NCBI RefSeq assembly: GCF_051401765.1
Contig: NW_027480422.1
Span: 19,610,001 to 19,674,000, forward strand
Length of the DNA stretch: 64,000 nt
Direction: 5' to 3'
From: Calliopsis andreniformis
Lineage: Eukaryota; Arthropoda; Insecta; Hymenoptera; Andrenidae
Shown: positions 1 to 13,080 of the stretch, in pieces
Layout of the letters: every line of letters starts with the position of its first letter
How positions within the stretch are numbered: position 1 is the first letter of the stretch
Translations under genes and position numbers: made by a program
Notes under the pieces: generated by a model
Databases searched by the model: none
What the model was told of the DNA's origin: nothing
Seen by the model: only the letters and a program-made list of their open reading frames with translations

Positions 1-680
1 TGGAGCAACGCCCTACAGTTAAGCCTAGGTTGCCCGGAACCTAGAAATGACCTTTACGTTCACACTGTTTGCAAATATACATTATATACGATGGAAAAGC
101 TGTAGTATTTATATTGTATTGTATGCTTCTGACGTTGACTTCTTAGGCCCTAACTTTTCGATCTGGTGGAACAACGCCCTATAGTGAAGCCTAGGTTGCC
201 CGGAACGTAGAAAAGACCATAACTTTCACACTGGTTGCAATTATTCGTTTCATACAATGGAAAAACTGTTCTATTTATTTTGTATTTTATGCTTCACGCG
301 TTGACTTCTAACGGCCTAGCTATTCGATCTGGTAGAGCAACGCCCTAGAGTGAAGCCTAGGTTGCCCGGAACGTAGAAATGACCGTTACTTTCACAATGT
401 TTGCAATCATTCATTGTATACGATGGAAAAACTCTTGTATTTATATTGTATTTTATGCTTCTGGCGTTGACTTCTAAAGCCGTAGCTATTCGATCTTGTG
501 GAGCAGCGCCCTAGAGTGAAGCCTATGTTGCACGGAACGTAGAAAAGACCATAATCTTCACACTGGTTGCAATTATTCGTTTTATGCAATGGAAAAGCTG
601 TTCTATTAATTTTGTATTTTATGCTTGGGGCGTTGACTTCCAAGTCCCTAACAATTCGGTCTGGTGGAGCGACGCCCTAG
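1..680 (+). repeat. Four-monomer block, copy 1 of a pair 6,299 bp apart
   Basis: This segment matches 6300-6980 with a constant offset of 6,299 bp, which is 38 monomers minus 9 bp. Shared uncommon markers are CCGGAACCTAG, TTGTATGCTTCTGACG, CTTCACGCG, GAAAAGACC and ATAATCTTCAC (551 and 6850). The copies carry scattered differences, for example CAACGCC against CAACGCT. Similarity is lost around 685, so this is an old or partly converted duplication. Its 5' limit may lie outside the window. Confidence 0.85.
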
Positions 681-699
681 AGTGAAGCCTAGGTTGCCC

Positions 700-1060
700 G
701 GAACGTAGAAATGACCTGTACTTTCACAATGGTTGCAGTTATTCCTTTTATACGATGAAAAAACTGTTGCATTTTAATTGTATTTTATGCTTCTGGCGCT
801 GAATTCTAAGTCCCTAACTATGCGATCTGGTGGAGAAACGTCCTACAGTGAAGCCTAGGTTGCCCGAAACGTAGAAATGACCTTTACTTTCACACTGTTT
901 GCAAATATACAGTATATGCGATGGAAAAACTGTAGTATCTATTTTGTATTTTATGCTTCTGGCGTTCACTTCTAAGGCCGTATGTATTGGATCTGGTGGA
1001 GCAATGCCTCAGAGTTAAGTCTAGGATGCCCGGAACGTAGAAATGGCCATTACTTTCACA
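700..1060 (+). repeat. Two-monomer block duplicated at 3.68-4.04 kb
   Basis: This block matches 3679-4039 at a constant offset of 2,979 bp (18 monomers minus 9 bp). Shared markers are GACCTGTACT, GATGAAAAAACTG, GAGAAACGTCCTACAG (TCCTACAG at 841 and 3820), TTGCCCGAAACG, and the divergent CAATGCCTCAGAGTTAAG class with CTAGGATGCC at 1021 and 4000. Confidence 0.8.
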
Positions 1061-1140
1061 CAGTTTGTGATTATTCATTTTATACGATGGTAAAACTGTT
1101 GTACTTATGTTGTATTTTATGCTTCTGGCGCTGACTTCTA

Positions 1141-3443
1141 AGTCCCTAGCTATTCGATCTGGTTGAGCAACGCCCTAGAGTGGAGTCTAGGTTACCCGGA
1201 GCATAGAAATGTCGCGTACTTTCACACTGCTTGCAGCTTTCCTGTTATACGATGGAAAAACTGTTGTATTTTTACTGTATTTTATGCTTCTGGCGTTGAC
1301 TTCTTAGTCCCTAGCTATTCGGTCAGGTGGAGCATCGCCCTAAGGTGAAGCCTAGGTTGCCCGGAACGTAGAAATGACCATATCTTTCACAATGGTTGCA
1401 ATTCTGCCAGTTATACGATGGTAAAACTGTTGTATCTTTATTGTATTTTATGCGACTGGAGTTGCTTTCTAAGGCCCCAACTATTCGACCTGGTGGAGCA
1501 ACGCCCTAGAGTGAAGCCTAGGTTGCCCGGAACGTAGAAATGACCATTACCTCACACTGTTTGCGATTTTTCATTTTATACGATGGTAAAACTGTTGTAC
1601 AAATATCGTGTTTTATGCTTCTGGCGTGGACTTCTTAGTCCCTAGCTATTCGGTCAGGTGGAGCATCGCCCTAGGGTGAAGCCTAGGTTGCCCGGAACGT
1701 AGAAATGACCATAACTTTCATACTGGTTGCCATTATTCATTTTATACGATGGTAAAACTGTTGTATTTTTATGGTATTTTATGCTTCTGGCGTTGACTTC
1801 TTAGGCCCTAACTATTCGATCTGTTGGAACAACGCCCTAGAGTGAAGCCTAGGTTGCCCGGAACGTAGAAATGACCATTACCTTCACGCTGTTGCAATTA
1901 TACATTTCATACGATGGAAAAACTGCTGTACTTATGTTGTAGTTTATTCTACTGGCGTTGAATTCTAAGTCCCTAGCTATTCGATCAGGTGGAGCAACGC
2001 CCTAGAGTGGAGTCTAGGTTACCCGGAACATAGAAATGTCCCGTACTTTCACACTGCTTGCAGCTTTCCTGTTATACGATGGAAAAACTGTTGCATTTAA
2101 TTGCATTTTATGCTTCTGGCGTTGTATTCAAAGTCCCTAAATATTCGATCTGGAGGAGCAACGCCCTGCAGTGAAGCCTAGGTTGCCCGGAACGTAGAAA
2201 TGACCATTACCTTCACACTGTTTGCAAATATACATTATATACCATGGAAAAGCTGTTGTATCTATTTTGTATTTTATGATTCTGGCGCTGACTTCTTAGG
2301 TCCTAACTATTGGATCTGGCGGAGCAACGCAATAGAGTGAAGCCTAGGTTGCGCGGAGCGTAGAAATGACCGTAACTTTCACACTGGTTTCAATTATTCG
2401 TTTTATACGATGGAAAAACTGTTGTATTGATTTTGTATTTTATGCTTCTGGCGCTGACTTCTAAGTCCCTAGCTATTCGATCTGGTGGAGCAACGCCCTA
2501 GAGTGAAGCCTAGGTTGCCCGGAACGTAGAAATGACCATAACTTTCACACTGGTTGCAAATATTCGTGTTATACAATGGAAAAACTGTTCTATTTATTTT
2601 GTATTTTATGCTTCGGGCGTTGACTTTTAAGGCCCTAAATATTCGATCTGGTTTAGCAACGCTCTAGAGTGAAGCCTAGGTTGACCGGAACGCAGAAATG
2701 ACCATTACCTTCACCCTGTTGCTATTATACATTTTATACGATGGAAAAACTGCTGTACTTATGTTGTAGTTTATTCTTCTGCCGTTGAATTCTAAGTCCC
2801 TAGCTATTCGATCAGGTGGAGCAACGCCCTAGAGTGGAGTCTAGGTTACCCGGAGCATAGAAATGTCGCGTACTTTCACACTGATTGCAGCTTTCCTGTT
2901 ATACGATGGAAAAACTGTTGCATTTTTATTGCATTTTATGCTTCTGGCGTTGACTTCTTAGTCCCTAGCTATTCGGTCAGGTGGAGCATCGCCCTAGGGT
3001 GAAGCCTAGGTTGCCCGGAACGTAGAAATGACCATTACCTCGCACTGTTTGCAAATATACATTATATAACATGGAAAAGCTGTTGTATCTATTTTGTATT
3101 TTATGCTTCTGGCGCTGACTTCTTAGGTCCTAACTATTGGATCAGGTGGAGCAACGCCCTGCAGTGAAGCCTAGGTTGCCCGGAACGTAGAAATGACCAT
3201 TACCTCACACTGTTTGCGATTATTCATTTTATACGATGGTAAAACTGTTGTACAAATATCGTGTTTTATGCTTCTGGCGTGGACTTCTTAGTCCCTAGCT
3301 ATTCGGTCAGGTGGAGCATCGCCCTAGGGTGAAGCCTAGGTTGCCCGGAACGTAGAAATGACCATAACTTTCATACTGGTTGCCATTATTCATTTCATAC
3401 GATGGTAAAACTGTTGTATTTTTATGGTATTTTATGCTTCTGG
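1141..3443 (+). repeat. Nested 5- and 10-monomer periodicity
   Basis: The rare variant CTAGGTTACCCGGA followed by CATAGAAATGTC and TGCAGCTTTCCTGTTATACG occurs with GTTACCCGGA at 1191, 2018 and 2845, spaced exactly 827 bp twice (five monomers minus 3 bp). A wider 10-monomer offset of 1,653-1,654 bp links 1141-1345 with 2795-3000 and 1540-1790 with 3193-3443. The second pair shares GTACAAATATCGTG, GCGTGGACTTC and GTGGAGCATCGCCCTAGGG. Monomers between these segments do not match, so the block is a mosaic. Confidence 0.75.
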
Positions 3444-3678
3444 CGATGACTTCTAAGTCCCTTGCTTTTCGATCTGGTGGAGCAACGCCCTTGAGCGAAG
3501 CCTAGGTTGCCCGGAACGTAGAAATGACCATAACTTTCACACTGGTTTCAATTATTCGTTTTATACGATGGAAAAACTGTTCTATTTATTTTGTATTTTA
3601 TGCTTCTGGCGCTGACTTCTAAGTCCCTAGCTATTCGATCTGGTGGAGCAACGCGCTAGAGTGAAGCCTAGGTTGCCC

Positions 3679-4039
3679 GGAAAGTATAAATGACCTGTAC
3701 TGTCACACTGGTTGCAGTTATTCCTGGTATACGATGAAAAAACTGTTGGATTTTAATTGTATTTTATGCTTCTGGCGCTGAATTCTAAGTCCCTAACTAT
3801 GCGATCTGGTGGAGAAACGTCCTACAGTGAAGCCTAGGTTGCCCGAAACGTAGAAATGACCTTTACTTTCACACTGTTTGCAAATATACATTATATGCGA
3901 TGGAAAAACTGTAGTATCTATTTTGTATTTTATGCTTCTGGCGTTCACTTCTAAGGCCCTATGTATTGGATCTGGTGGAGCAATGCCTCAGAGTTAAGTC
4001 TAGGATGCCCGGAACGTAGAAATGGTCATTACTTTCACA
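3679..4039 (+). repeat. Second copy of the 0.70-1.06 kb block
   Basis: This copy matches 700-1060 in marker order and spacing. Differences include CTGGTATACG against CTTTTATACG and AAAGTATAAATG against AACGTAGAAATG. Confidence 0.8.
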
Positions 4040-6299
4040 CTGGTTGCAATTATTCGTTTTATACGATGGAAAAACTGTTGTACTTATTTTGTATTTGGTG
4101 CTTCTGCCGTTCACTTCTTAGGTCCTAACTATTTGATCTGGTGGACCAACGGCCTAGAGTGAAGCCTAGGTTGCCCGGAACGTGGTAATGACCATCACTT
4201 TCACATTTGTTGCAATTATTCCCGTTATACGATGGATAAACTGTTGTATTTTTATTGTATTTTAGGTTTCGGGCGTTCACTTCTAAGGCCCTAGCTATTC
4301 CATCTGGTGGAGCAACGCCCTAGAGTGATGCCCAGGTTGCCGGAAGCGTAGAAATGACCATTACTTTCACTCTCGTTGCAATTATTCCTGTTATACGATG
4401 AAAAAACTGTTCTATTTTTATTGTATTTTATGCTTCAGGCGTTGACTTCTAAGGCCGTAGCTAGTCGATGTGGTGGACCAACGCCCTAGACTGAAGCCTA
4501 GTTTGCCCGGAAAGTGGAAATGACCATTGCTTCCACACTGTTTGCAATTATTCATTTTATACGATGGAAAAATTGTTGTATTTTTATTGTATTTTATGCT
4601 TCTGGCGTTGACTTCTAAGTCCCTTGCTTTTCGATCTAGTGGAGCAACGCCATTGAGCGAAGCCTAGGTTACCCGGAACGTAGAAATGACCAGTACCTTC
4701 ACACTGGTTGCAGTTACTCCTCTTATACGATGGAAAAACTGTTGCATTTTTATTGTATTTTATGCTTCTGGCGTTGAATTCTAAGTCCCTAACTATGTGA
4801 TCTGGTGGAGTAACGCCCTGCAGTTAAGCCTAGGTTGCCCGGAACCAAGAAATGACCTTTACTTTCACACTGTTTGCAACTATACATTATATACGATGGA
4901 AAAGCTGTTGTATTTATATTGTATTTTATGCTTCTGACGTTGACTTCTCAGGCCCTAATTATTCGATCTGGTGGAACAACGCCCTAGAGTGAAGCCTAGG
5001 TTGCCCGGAACGTAGAAATGACCATAACTTTCACACTGGATGCAATTATTCGTTTCATACAATGGAAAAACTGTTCTATTTATTTTGTATTTTATGCTTC
5101 GCGCGTTGACTTCTAAGGCCCTAACTATTCGATCTGGTGGAGCAACGCTCTTGAGTGAAGCCTAGATTGCCCGAAACGTAGAAATGACCATTACTTTGAC
5201 ACTGGTTGCAATTATTCTTTTTATACGATGGAAAAACTGTTGTATTTTTATTGTATTTTATGCGTCTGGAGTTGTTTTCTAAGGCCCTAACTACTCGACC
5301 TGGTGGAGCTACGCCCTAGAGTGAAGCCTAGGTTGCACGGAACGTAGAAATGCCCATTACTTTCACCCTGGTTGTAATTATACCTGTTATACGATGGAAT
5401 AACTGTTGTATTAATTTTGTATTTTATGCTTCGTGCTATGACTTCTAAGGCCCTAGCTATTCGATTTGGTGGAGCAACGACCTAGAGTGAAGCCTAGGTT
5501 GCCCGTAACGTAGAAATGACCATATCTTTCACACTGGTTGCAATTATTCGTTTCATACAATGGAAAAACTGTTCTATTTATTTTGTATTTTATGCTTCGC
5601 GCGTTGACTTCTAAGTCCCTCGCTATTCGGTCTGGTGCAGCAACGCCCTAGAGTGAAGCCTAGGTTACCGGGAACATAGAAATGACCAGTACATTCACAC
5701 TGGTTGCAGTTATTCCTATCATACGATGGAAAGACTGTTGCATTTTTATCGTATTTTATGCTTCTGGCGTTGACTTCTAAGTCCCTAGCTATTCGATCTG
5801 GTGGAGCAACTCCCAACAGCGAAACCTAGGTTGCCCGTAACGTAGAAATGACCTGTACTTTCACACTGGTTGCAATTATTCCTGTTATACGATGGAAAAA
5901 CTGTTGCATTTTTATTGTATTTTATGCTTCTGGCGTTGACTTCTAAGTCCCTAGCTATTCGATCTGGTGCAGCAACTCCCTACAGCGAAACCTACGTTGC
6001 CCGTAACGTAGAAATGACCTGTACTTTCACACTGGTTGCAATTATTCCTGTTATACGATGGAAAAACTGTTGCATTTTTATTATATTTTATGCTTTTGGG
6101 GTTGACTCCTAAGTCCCTAGCTATTCGATCTGGTGGAGCAAGGCCCTAGTGCGAAGCCTAGGTTGCCCGGAACGTAGAAATGACCTGTACTTTCACACTG
6201 GTTGCAATTATTCCTGTTATACTATAGAAAAACTGTTGCATTTTTATTGTATTTTATGCTTCCGGCGTTAAATTTTAAGTCCATAGCTATGCGATCTGG

Positions 6300-6980
6300 T
6301 GGAGCAACACCCTACAGTTAAGCCTAGGTTGCCCGGAACCTAGAAATGACCTTTACTTTCACACTGTTTGCAAATATACATTATATACGATGGAAAAGCT
6401 GTAGTATTTATATAGTATTGTATGCTTCTGACGTTGACTTCTTAGGCCCTAACTTTTCGATCTGGTGGAACAACGCTCTATAGTGAAGCCTAGGTAGCCC
6501 GGAACGTAGAAAAGACCATAACTTTCACACTGGTTGCAATTATTCGTTTCATACAATGGAAAAACTGTTCTATTTATTTTGTATTTTATGCTTCACGCGT
6601 TGACTTCTAAGGGCCTAGCTATTCGGTCTGGTGGAGCAACGCCCTAGAGTGAAGCCTAGGTTGCCCGGAACGTAGAAATGACCGTTACTTTCACAATGTT
6701 TGCAATCATTCATTGTATACGATGGAAAAACTCTTGTATTTATATTGTATTTTATGCTTCTGGCGTTGACTTCTAAAGCCGTAGCTATTCGATGTTGTGG
6801 AGCAACGCCCTAGAGTGAAGCCTATGTTGCACGGAACGCAGAAATGACCATAATCTTCACACTGGTTGCAATTATTCGTTTTATGCAATGGAAAAACTGT
6901 TCTATTAATTTTCTATTTTATACTTGGGGCGTTGACTTCCAAGTCCCTAACAATTCGATCTGGTGGAGCAACGCCCTAGA
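6300..6980 (+). repeat. Four-monomer block, copy 2 of a pair 6,299 bp apart
   Basis: This copy matches 1-680, with the same series of rare variants in the same monomers. It ends near 6980, where AGTAAAGACAAGG replaces the corresponding AGTGAAGCCTAGG of copy 1. Confidence 0.85.
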
Positions 6981-8739
6981 GTAAAGACAAGGTTGCACGG
7001 AACGTAGGAATGACCATAACTTTCACACTGGTTGAAATTATTCGTTTTATCCGATGGAAAAGGTGTTGTATCTATATTGTATTTTATGCTTCTGGCGTTG
7101 ACTTCTAAGGTCCTAGCTATTCAATCTCGTGAGGCAACGTCCAAGAGTGAAGCCTATGTTGCCCGAAACGTAGTAATGACCATTGCTTTCACACTGGTTG
7201 CAATTACTCATGCTATACGATGGAAAAACTGTTACATTTTTATTGTATTTTCTGCTTATGGCTTTGACTTCTACGGTCCTAGCTAGGCGATCTGATGGGG
7301 CAACATCCAAGAGTGAAGCCTATTTTGCCCGGGATGTAGAAATGACCATTACCTACACGCTTGTTGCAATTATTCCTGTTATACGAAGGAAAAACTGCTG
7401 TATTTTTATTGTATTTTATGTTTCGGGCGTTGACCTCTAAGGCCCTAGCTATTCGATCTGTTGGAGCAATTCCTCAGAGTTGAGTCTAGGATTCCGGAAC
7501 GTAGAAATGGCCATTACTTTCACACTGGTTGTAATTATTCCTGGTATACGATGGAACAACGGTTGTATATTTATTTTATTTTATGCTTCTGGCGTTGACT
7601 TCTTAGGCCCTATCCATTCGATCTGGTGGAGCAACGCCCTAAAGATAGGCCAAGGTTGCCCGGAACGTAGAAATGACCATCACTTTCACACTGGTTGCAA
7701 TTACTCATGCTATACGATGGAAATACTGTTGTAATTTTATTGTATTTTATGCTTCTGGCGTCCACTTCTTAGGCCCTAACTATTCGATTTGGTGGAGCAA
7801 CGCCCTAGAGTCAAGCCCAGGTTGCCCGGAACGTAGAAATGACCGTTACTTTCACAATGTTTGCAATCATTGATTGTATACGATGGAAAAACTGTAGTAT
7901 TTATATTGTATTTTATGCCTCTGGCGTTGACTTCTAAAGCTGTAGCCATTCGATGTGGTGGAGCAACGCCCTAGAGTGAAGCCTAGGTTGCACGGAACGT
8001 AGAAGTGACCATATTTTTCACACTGGTTGCAACTATTCGTTTTATACAATGGAAAAACAGTTCTATTAATTTTGTATTTTATGCTTCGGGCGTTAGCTTC
8101 TAAGGCCCTAACTATTCGATCTGGTGGAGCGACGCCCTAGAGTGAAGCCTATGTTGCACGCAACGTAGAAATGACCATTACTTTCACACTGGTTGCAATT
8201 ATTCGTTTCATACAATGGAAAAACTGTTTTATTTATTTTGTATTTTATGCTGCGCGCGTTGACTTCTAAGGCCCTAACTATTCGATCTGGTGGAGCAACG
8301 CCCTACAGTTAAGCCTAGGTTGCCCGGAACGTAGAAATGACCTATACCTTCACACTGTTTGCAAATATACATTATATACGATGGTAAAGCTGTTGTATTT
8401 ATATTGGATTTTATGCTTCTGGCGTAGACTTTTTAGGCCCTAACTATTAGATCTGGTGGAGCAACGCCCTACAGTTAAGCCTAGATTGCCCGGAACCAAG
8501 AAATGACCTTTACTTTCACACTGTTTGCAAATATACATTATATACGATGGAAAAGCTGTTGTATTTATATTGTATTTTATGCTTCTGGCGTTGACTTCTT
8601 AGGCCCTAACTATTTGATCTGGTGGTCCAACACCCCAGAGTGAAGCCTAGGTCGCCCGGAACGTAGAAATGACCATAACTTGCACACTGGTTGCAATTAT
8701 TCCTGTTATACGGTGGACAAACTGTTGGATATTTACTGT

Positions 8740-10280
8740 ACTTTATGCTTATTGCGTTGACTTCTAAGGCTCTATGTATTCGATCTGGTGGAGCGATGGC
8801 TCAGAGTTAAGGCTAGGATGCCCGGAACGTAGAAATGGCCATTACTTTCACACTGGTTGTAACTATTCGTATTATACGATGGAAAAACTGATGTACTTAT
8901 ATCGTATGTTATGCTTCTGGCGTTGTCTTCTTAGGCCCTGACTATTCGATCTGGTGGAACAACGCCCTAGAGTGAAGCCTAGATTGCCCGGAACGTAGAA
9001 ATGACCATTACATTCACGCTTGTTGCAATTATTCCTGTTATGCGATGAAAAAACTGTTGTACTTTTATTTTATCTTTTGCTTCTGGCGTTGACTTCTAAT
9101 GCCCTAGCTATTCGATCTGGTGGAGCAACGCCCTAGAGTGAAGCCTAGATTACCCGGAACGTAGAAAAGACCATTACCTTCACTCGTGTTGCAAATTCTT
9201 CCTGTTACACGGTGAAAAAACTGTAGTATTGTTAATGTATTTTATGCTTCTGGCGTTGACTTCTTAGGCCCTAACTATTCGATCTGGTGGGGCAACGCCC
9301 TAGAGTGAAGACTAGGTTCCCGGAACGCAGAAATGACCGTAACTTTCACACTGTTTGCAGTTATTCATTTTATAAGATGGAAAAACTGTTGTTCTTATAT
9401 TGTATTTTATTCTTCTGGCGTTGAATTCTTAGTCCCTAGCTATTCGATCTTGTGGGGCAACGCCCTCGAATGAAGCTTAGGTTACCCGGAACGTAGAGAT
9501 GACCAGTCCTTTCACACTGGTTGCAGTCATTCCTGTAATACGGTGGAAAAACTGTTGCATTTACATTGTATTTTATGCTTCTGGCGTTGAATTCTAAGGC
9601 CCTATGAATTCGATCTGGTGGAGCAATGTCTCAGAGTTAAGTCTAGGATGCCCGGAACGTAGAAATGGCCATTACTTTAACACTGGTTGCAATTATCCGT
9701 TTTAGACAATGGAGAATCTGTTGTATTTTTATTTTATTTTATGCTTCAGGCGTTGACTTCCAAGGCCGTAGCTATTCGATGTGGTGGAGCAACGCCCTAC
9801 AGTGAAGCCTAGGTTGACCGGAACGTAGAAATGACCATTAACTTTCACACTGGTTGCAATTATTCCTGTTATACGATTGAAAAACTGTTGTAATTTTATT
9901 TTATTTTATGCTTCTGGCGTTGACTTCTAAGGCCGTAGCTATTCGATGTGGTGGAGCCTCGCCCTAGAGTGAAGCCTAGGATGCCCGCAACGTAGAAATG
10001 ACCATATCTTTCACACTGTTTGCAATTATTCCTGTTATACGATTGAAGAACTGTTGTATTTATATTGTATTTTATGCTTCTGGCGTTGACTTCTAAGGCC
10101 GCAGCTATTCGATGTGGTGGAGCAACGCCCTAGAGTGAAGCGTAGGTTGCCCGGAACGTAGAAATGACCATACCTTTCACACTGGTTGCAATTATTCCTG
10201 TTATACAAGGGAAAAAGTGTTGTATTTATATTGTATTTTATGCTTCTGGCGCTGACTTCCTGGGCCCTAACTATTCTATC
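8740..10280 (+). repeat. 12-monomer HOR, copy 1
   Basis: CGTTGTCTTC at 8921 recurs at 10913, an offset of 1,992 bp, which is exactly 12 monomers. From about 9.25 kb on the offset becomes 2,157-2,158 bp (13 monomers minus 0-1 bp; ACTAGGTTCC at 9311 and 11468, GACTTCCTGG at 10253 and 12411), because this copy lacks one monomer that carries CAACGACATAGAG and TAGAATGGATAAACTG. Confidence 0.88.
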
Positions 10281-10290
10281 TGGAGGAGCA

Positions 10291-13080
10291 ACGGCCTAGA
10301 GTGAAGCCTAGGGTGCCCGGAACGTAGAAATGACCATTACTTTCACACTGGATGCAATTATTCGTTTTATACGATGGAAGAACTGTTGCATTAATTTGGT
10401 ATTTTATGCTTCGGGCGTTGACTTCTAAGGCCCTAACTATTCGATCTGGTGGAGCAACGCCCTAGGGTGAAGCCTAGGTTTCCCGGAACGTAGAAATGAC
10501 CAAAACTTTCACACTGGTTGCAAATATTCCTCTTATACGATGAAAAAACTGTTGTGTTTTTATTAATTTTATGCTTCAGGCGTTGACTACTAAGGCCGTA
10601 GCTAATCGATGTGGTGGCGCAACGCCGTACAGTTACGCCCAGGTTGCCCGTAACGTAGAAATGACCATTACTTTTACAATGGTTGCAATTATTCCTGTCA
10701 TACGATGGACAAGCAGTTGTATTTTTATTGTACTTTATGCTTCTTGCGTTGATTTCTAAGGCCCTATGTATTCGATCTGGTGGAGCGATGGCTCAGAGTT
10801 AAGGCTAGGATGCCCGGAACGTAGAAATGGCCATTACTTTCACACTGGTTGTAACTATTCGTATTATACGATGGAAAAACTGATGTACTTATATCGTATG
10901 TTATGCTTCTGGCGTTGTCTTCTTGGGCCCTGACTATTCGATCTGGTGGAACAACGCCCTAGAGTGAAGCCTAGATTGCCCGGAACGTAGAAATGACCAT
11001 TACATTCACGCTTGTTGCAATTATTCCTGTTATGCGATGAAGAAACTGTTGTACTTTTATTTTATCTTTTGCTTCTGGCGTTGACTTCTAATGCCCTAGC
11101 TATTCGATCTGGTGGAGCAACGCCCTAGAGTGAAGCCTAGATTACCCGGAACGTAGAAAAGACCTTTACCTTCACTCGTGTTGCAATTCTTCCTGTTACA
11201 CGGTGAAAAAACTGTTGTATTGTTAATGTATTTTATGCTCCAGGCGTTGACTTCTAAGGCCGTAGCTATTCGATGTGGTGGAGCAACGACATAGAGTAAA
11301 GCCTAGGTTGCCCGGAACGTAGAAATGACCATTACTTCCACACTGTTTGCAATTATTCATTTCATAGAATGGATAAACTGTTGTATTTATATTGTATTTT
11401 ATGCTTCTGGCGTTGACTTCTAAGGCCCTAACTATTCGATCTGGTGGGGCAACGCCCTAGGGTGAAGACTAGGTTCCCGGAACGCAGAAATGACCATAAC
11501 TTTCACACTGTTTGCAGTTATTCATTTTATAAGATGGAAAAACTGTTGTACTTATATTGTATTTTATTCTTCTGGCGTTGAATTCTTAGTCCCTAGCTAT
11601 TCGATCTTGTGGGGCAACGCCCTCGAATGAAGCTTAGGTTACCCGGAACGTAGAGATGACCAGTCCTTTCACACTGGTTGCAGTTATTCCTGTAATACGG
11701 TGGAAAAACTGTTGCATTTACATTGTATTTTATGCTTCTGGCGTTGAATTCTAAGGCCCTATGTATTCGATCTGGTGGAGCAATGTCTCAGAGTTAAGTC
11801 TAGGATGCGCGGAACGTAGAAATGGCCATTACTTTAACACTGGTTGCAATTATCCGTTTTATAAAATGGAGAATCTGTTGTATTTTTATTTTATTTTATG
11901 CTTCAGGCGTTTACTTCCAAGGCCGTAGCTATTCGATGTGGTGGAGCAACGCCCTACAGTGAAGCCTAGGTTGCCCGGAACGTAGAAATGACCACTAACT
12001 TTCACACTGGTTGCAATTATTCCTGTTATACGATTGAAAAGCTGTTGTAATTTTATTTTATTTTATGCTTCTGGCGTTGACTTCTAAGGCCGTAGCTATT
12101 CGATGTGGTGGAGCCTTGCCCTAGAGTGAAGCCTTGGATGCCCGCAACGTAGAAATGACCATACCTTTCACACTGTTTGCAATTATTCCTGTTATACGAT
12201 TGAAGAACTGTTGTATTTATATTGTATTTTATGCTTCTGGCGTTGACTTCTTAGGCCGCAGCTATTCGATGTTGTGGAGCAACGCCCTAGAGTGAAGCGT
12301 AGGTTGCCCGGAACGTAGAAATGACCATACCTTTCACACTGGTTGCAATTATTCCTGTTATACAAGGGAAAAAGTGTTGTATTTATATTGTATTTTATGC
12401 TTCTGGCGTTGACTTCCTGGGCCCTAACTATTCTATCTGGAGCAGCAACGCCCTAGAGTGAAGCCTAGGTTGCCCGGAATGCAGAAATGATCATCACTTT
12501 CACACTGGTGTCAATTATTCCTGTTATACGATGGAAAAGCTGTTGTATTTATATTGTATTCTATGCTTCTGACGCTGTCTCCTTAGGCCCTAACTAGTGT
12601 ATCTGGTGGACCAACGCCCTAGAGTGAAGCCTATGTTGTCCGGAACGTAGAAATGACCATATCCTTCACACTGGTTGCATTTATTCCTTTTAACGACGGA
12701 AAAACTGATTTATTTATATGGTATTTTATGCTTCTGGCGTTGACTTCTAAGGCCCTAACTATTCGATCTGGTGGAGCAACGCTCTAGGGTGAAGCCTGGG
12801 TTGCCCGGCAGGTAGAAATGACCATAACTTTCACACTGGATGCAGTTATACGTTTTATACGATGGAAAAGCTGTTGTATTTATATTGTATTTTATGTTTC
12901 GGGCGCTGACTTCTAAGGCCCTAGCTATTCGATGTGGTGGAGCAACGCCCTAGAGTGAAGCCTAGGTTGCCCGGAACGTAGAAATGACCATACCATTCAC
13001 ACTCGCGCAATTATTCGTTTTAGACGATGGAAAAACTATTGTATTTATATTGTATTTTATGCTTCTGGCGTTGACTTCTT
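10291..13080 (+). repeat. Long duplicated block (about 17 monomers), copy 1
   Basis: The block matches 16761-19383. The offset is 6,470 bp at the start (ACGGCCTAGA at 10291 and 16761), 6,304 bp after a one-monomer loss in copy 2 (TCCTGTTACA at 11191 and 17495), and 6,302 bp at the end (ACTCGCGCAA at 13001 and 19303). Similarity ends near 13080, where ACTATGCGATCTGG replaces ACTGTTCGATCTGG. It overlaps the 12/13-monomer HOR, so duplications are nested. Confidence 0.9.
10732..12440 (+). repeat. 13-monomer HOR, copy 2
   Basis: This is the second copy of the 8.74-10.28 kb block. It contains one extra monomer at about 11.24-11.40 kb (CAACGACATAGAG, ATTTCATAGAATGG) absent from copy 1, so the pair shows a one-monomer length difference. 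The remaining monomers match in order with a few substitutions each. Confidence 0.88.

Larger units (their letters stand above)
1..8740 (+). repeat. Array zone 1: diverged monomers with short local duplications
   Basis: This zone holds only satellite monomers. Typical local variants are CTGTTCTATTTATTTTG in the AT tract, CTTCGCGCG or CTTCACGCG before TTGACTTC, TTACCCGGA in place of TTGCCCGGA, and CAAATATACATTATATACG in place of CAATTATTCCTGTTATACG. Several duplications with offsets near 5, 10, 18 and 38 monomers are listed separately. No stretch lacks satellite and no gene is present. Confidence 0.9.

Noticed and set aside
7032..7873. Cluster of overlapping open frames on both strands between 7.0 and 8.0 kb
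   Set aside because: The cluster comes from four adjacent monomers with few stop codons. Frames on opposite strands overlap and none has features of a gene.
13001..13030. CACTCGCGCAATTATTCG as a possible foreign insertion or site-specific element (also at 19.30, 21.79, 25.10, 28.92 and 30.25 kb)
   Set aside because: It is a monomer variant in which a few bases of CACTGGTTGCAATTATTCG are changed and lost. Its repeated appearance follows block duplication.
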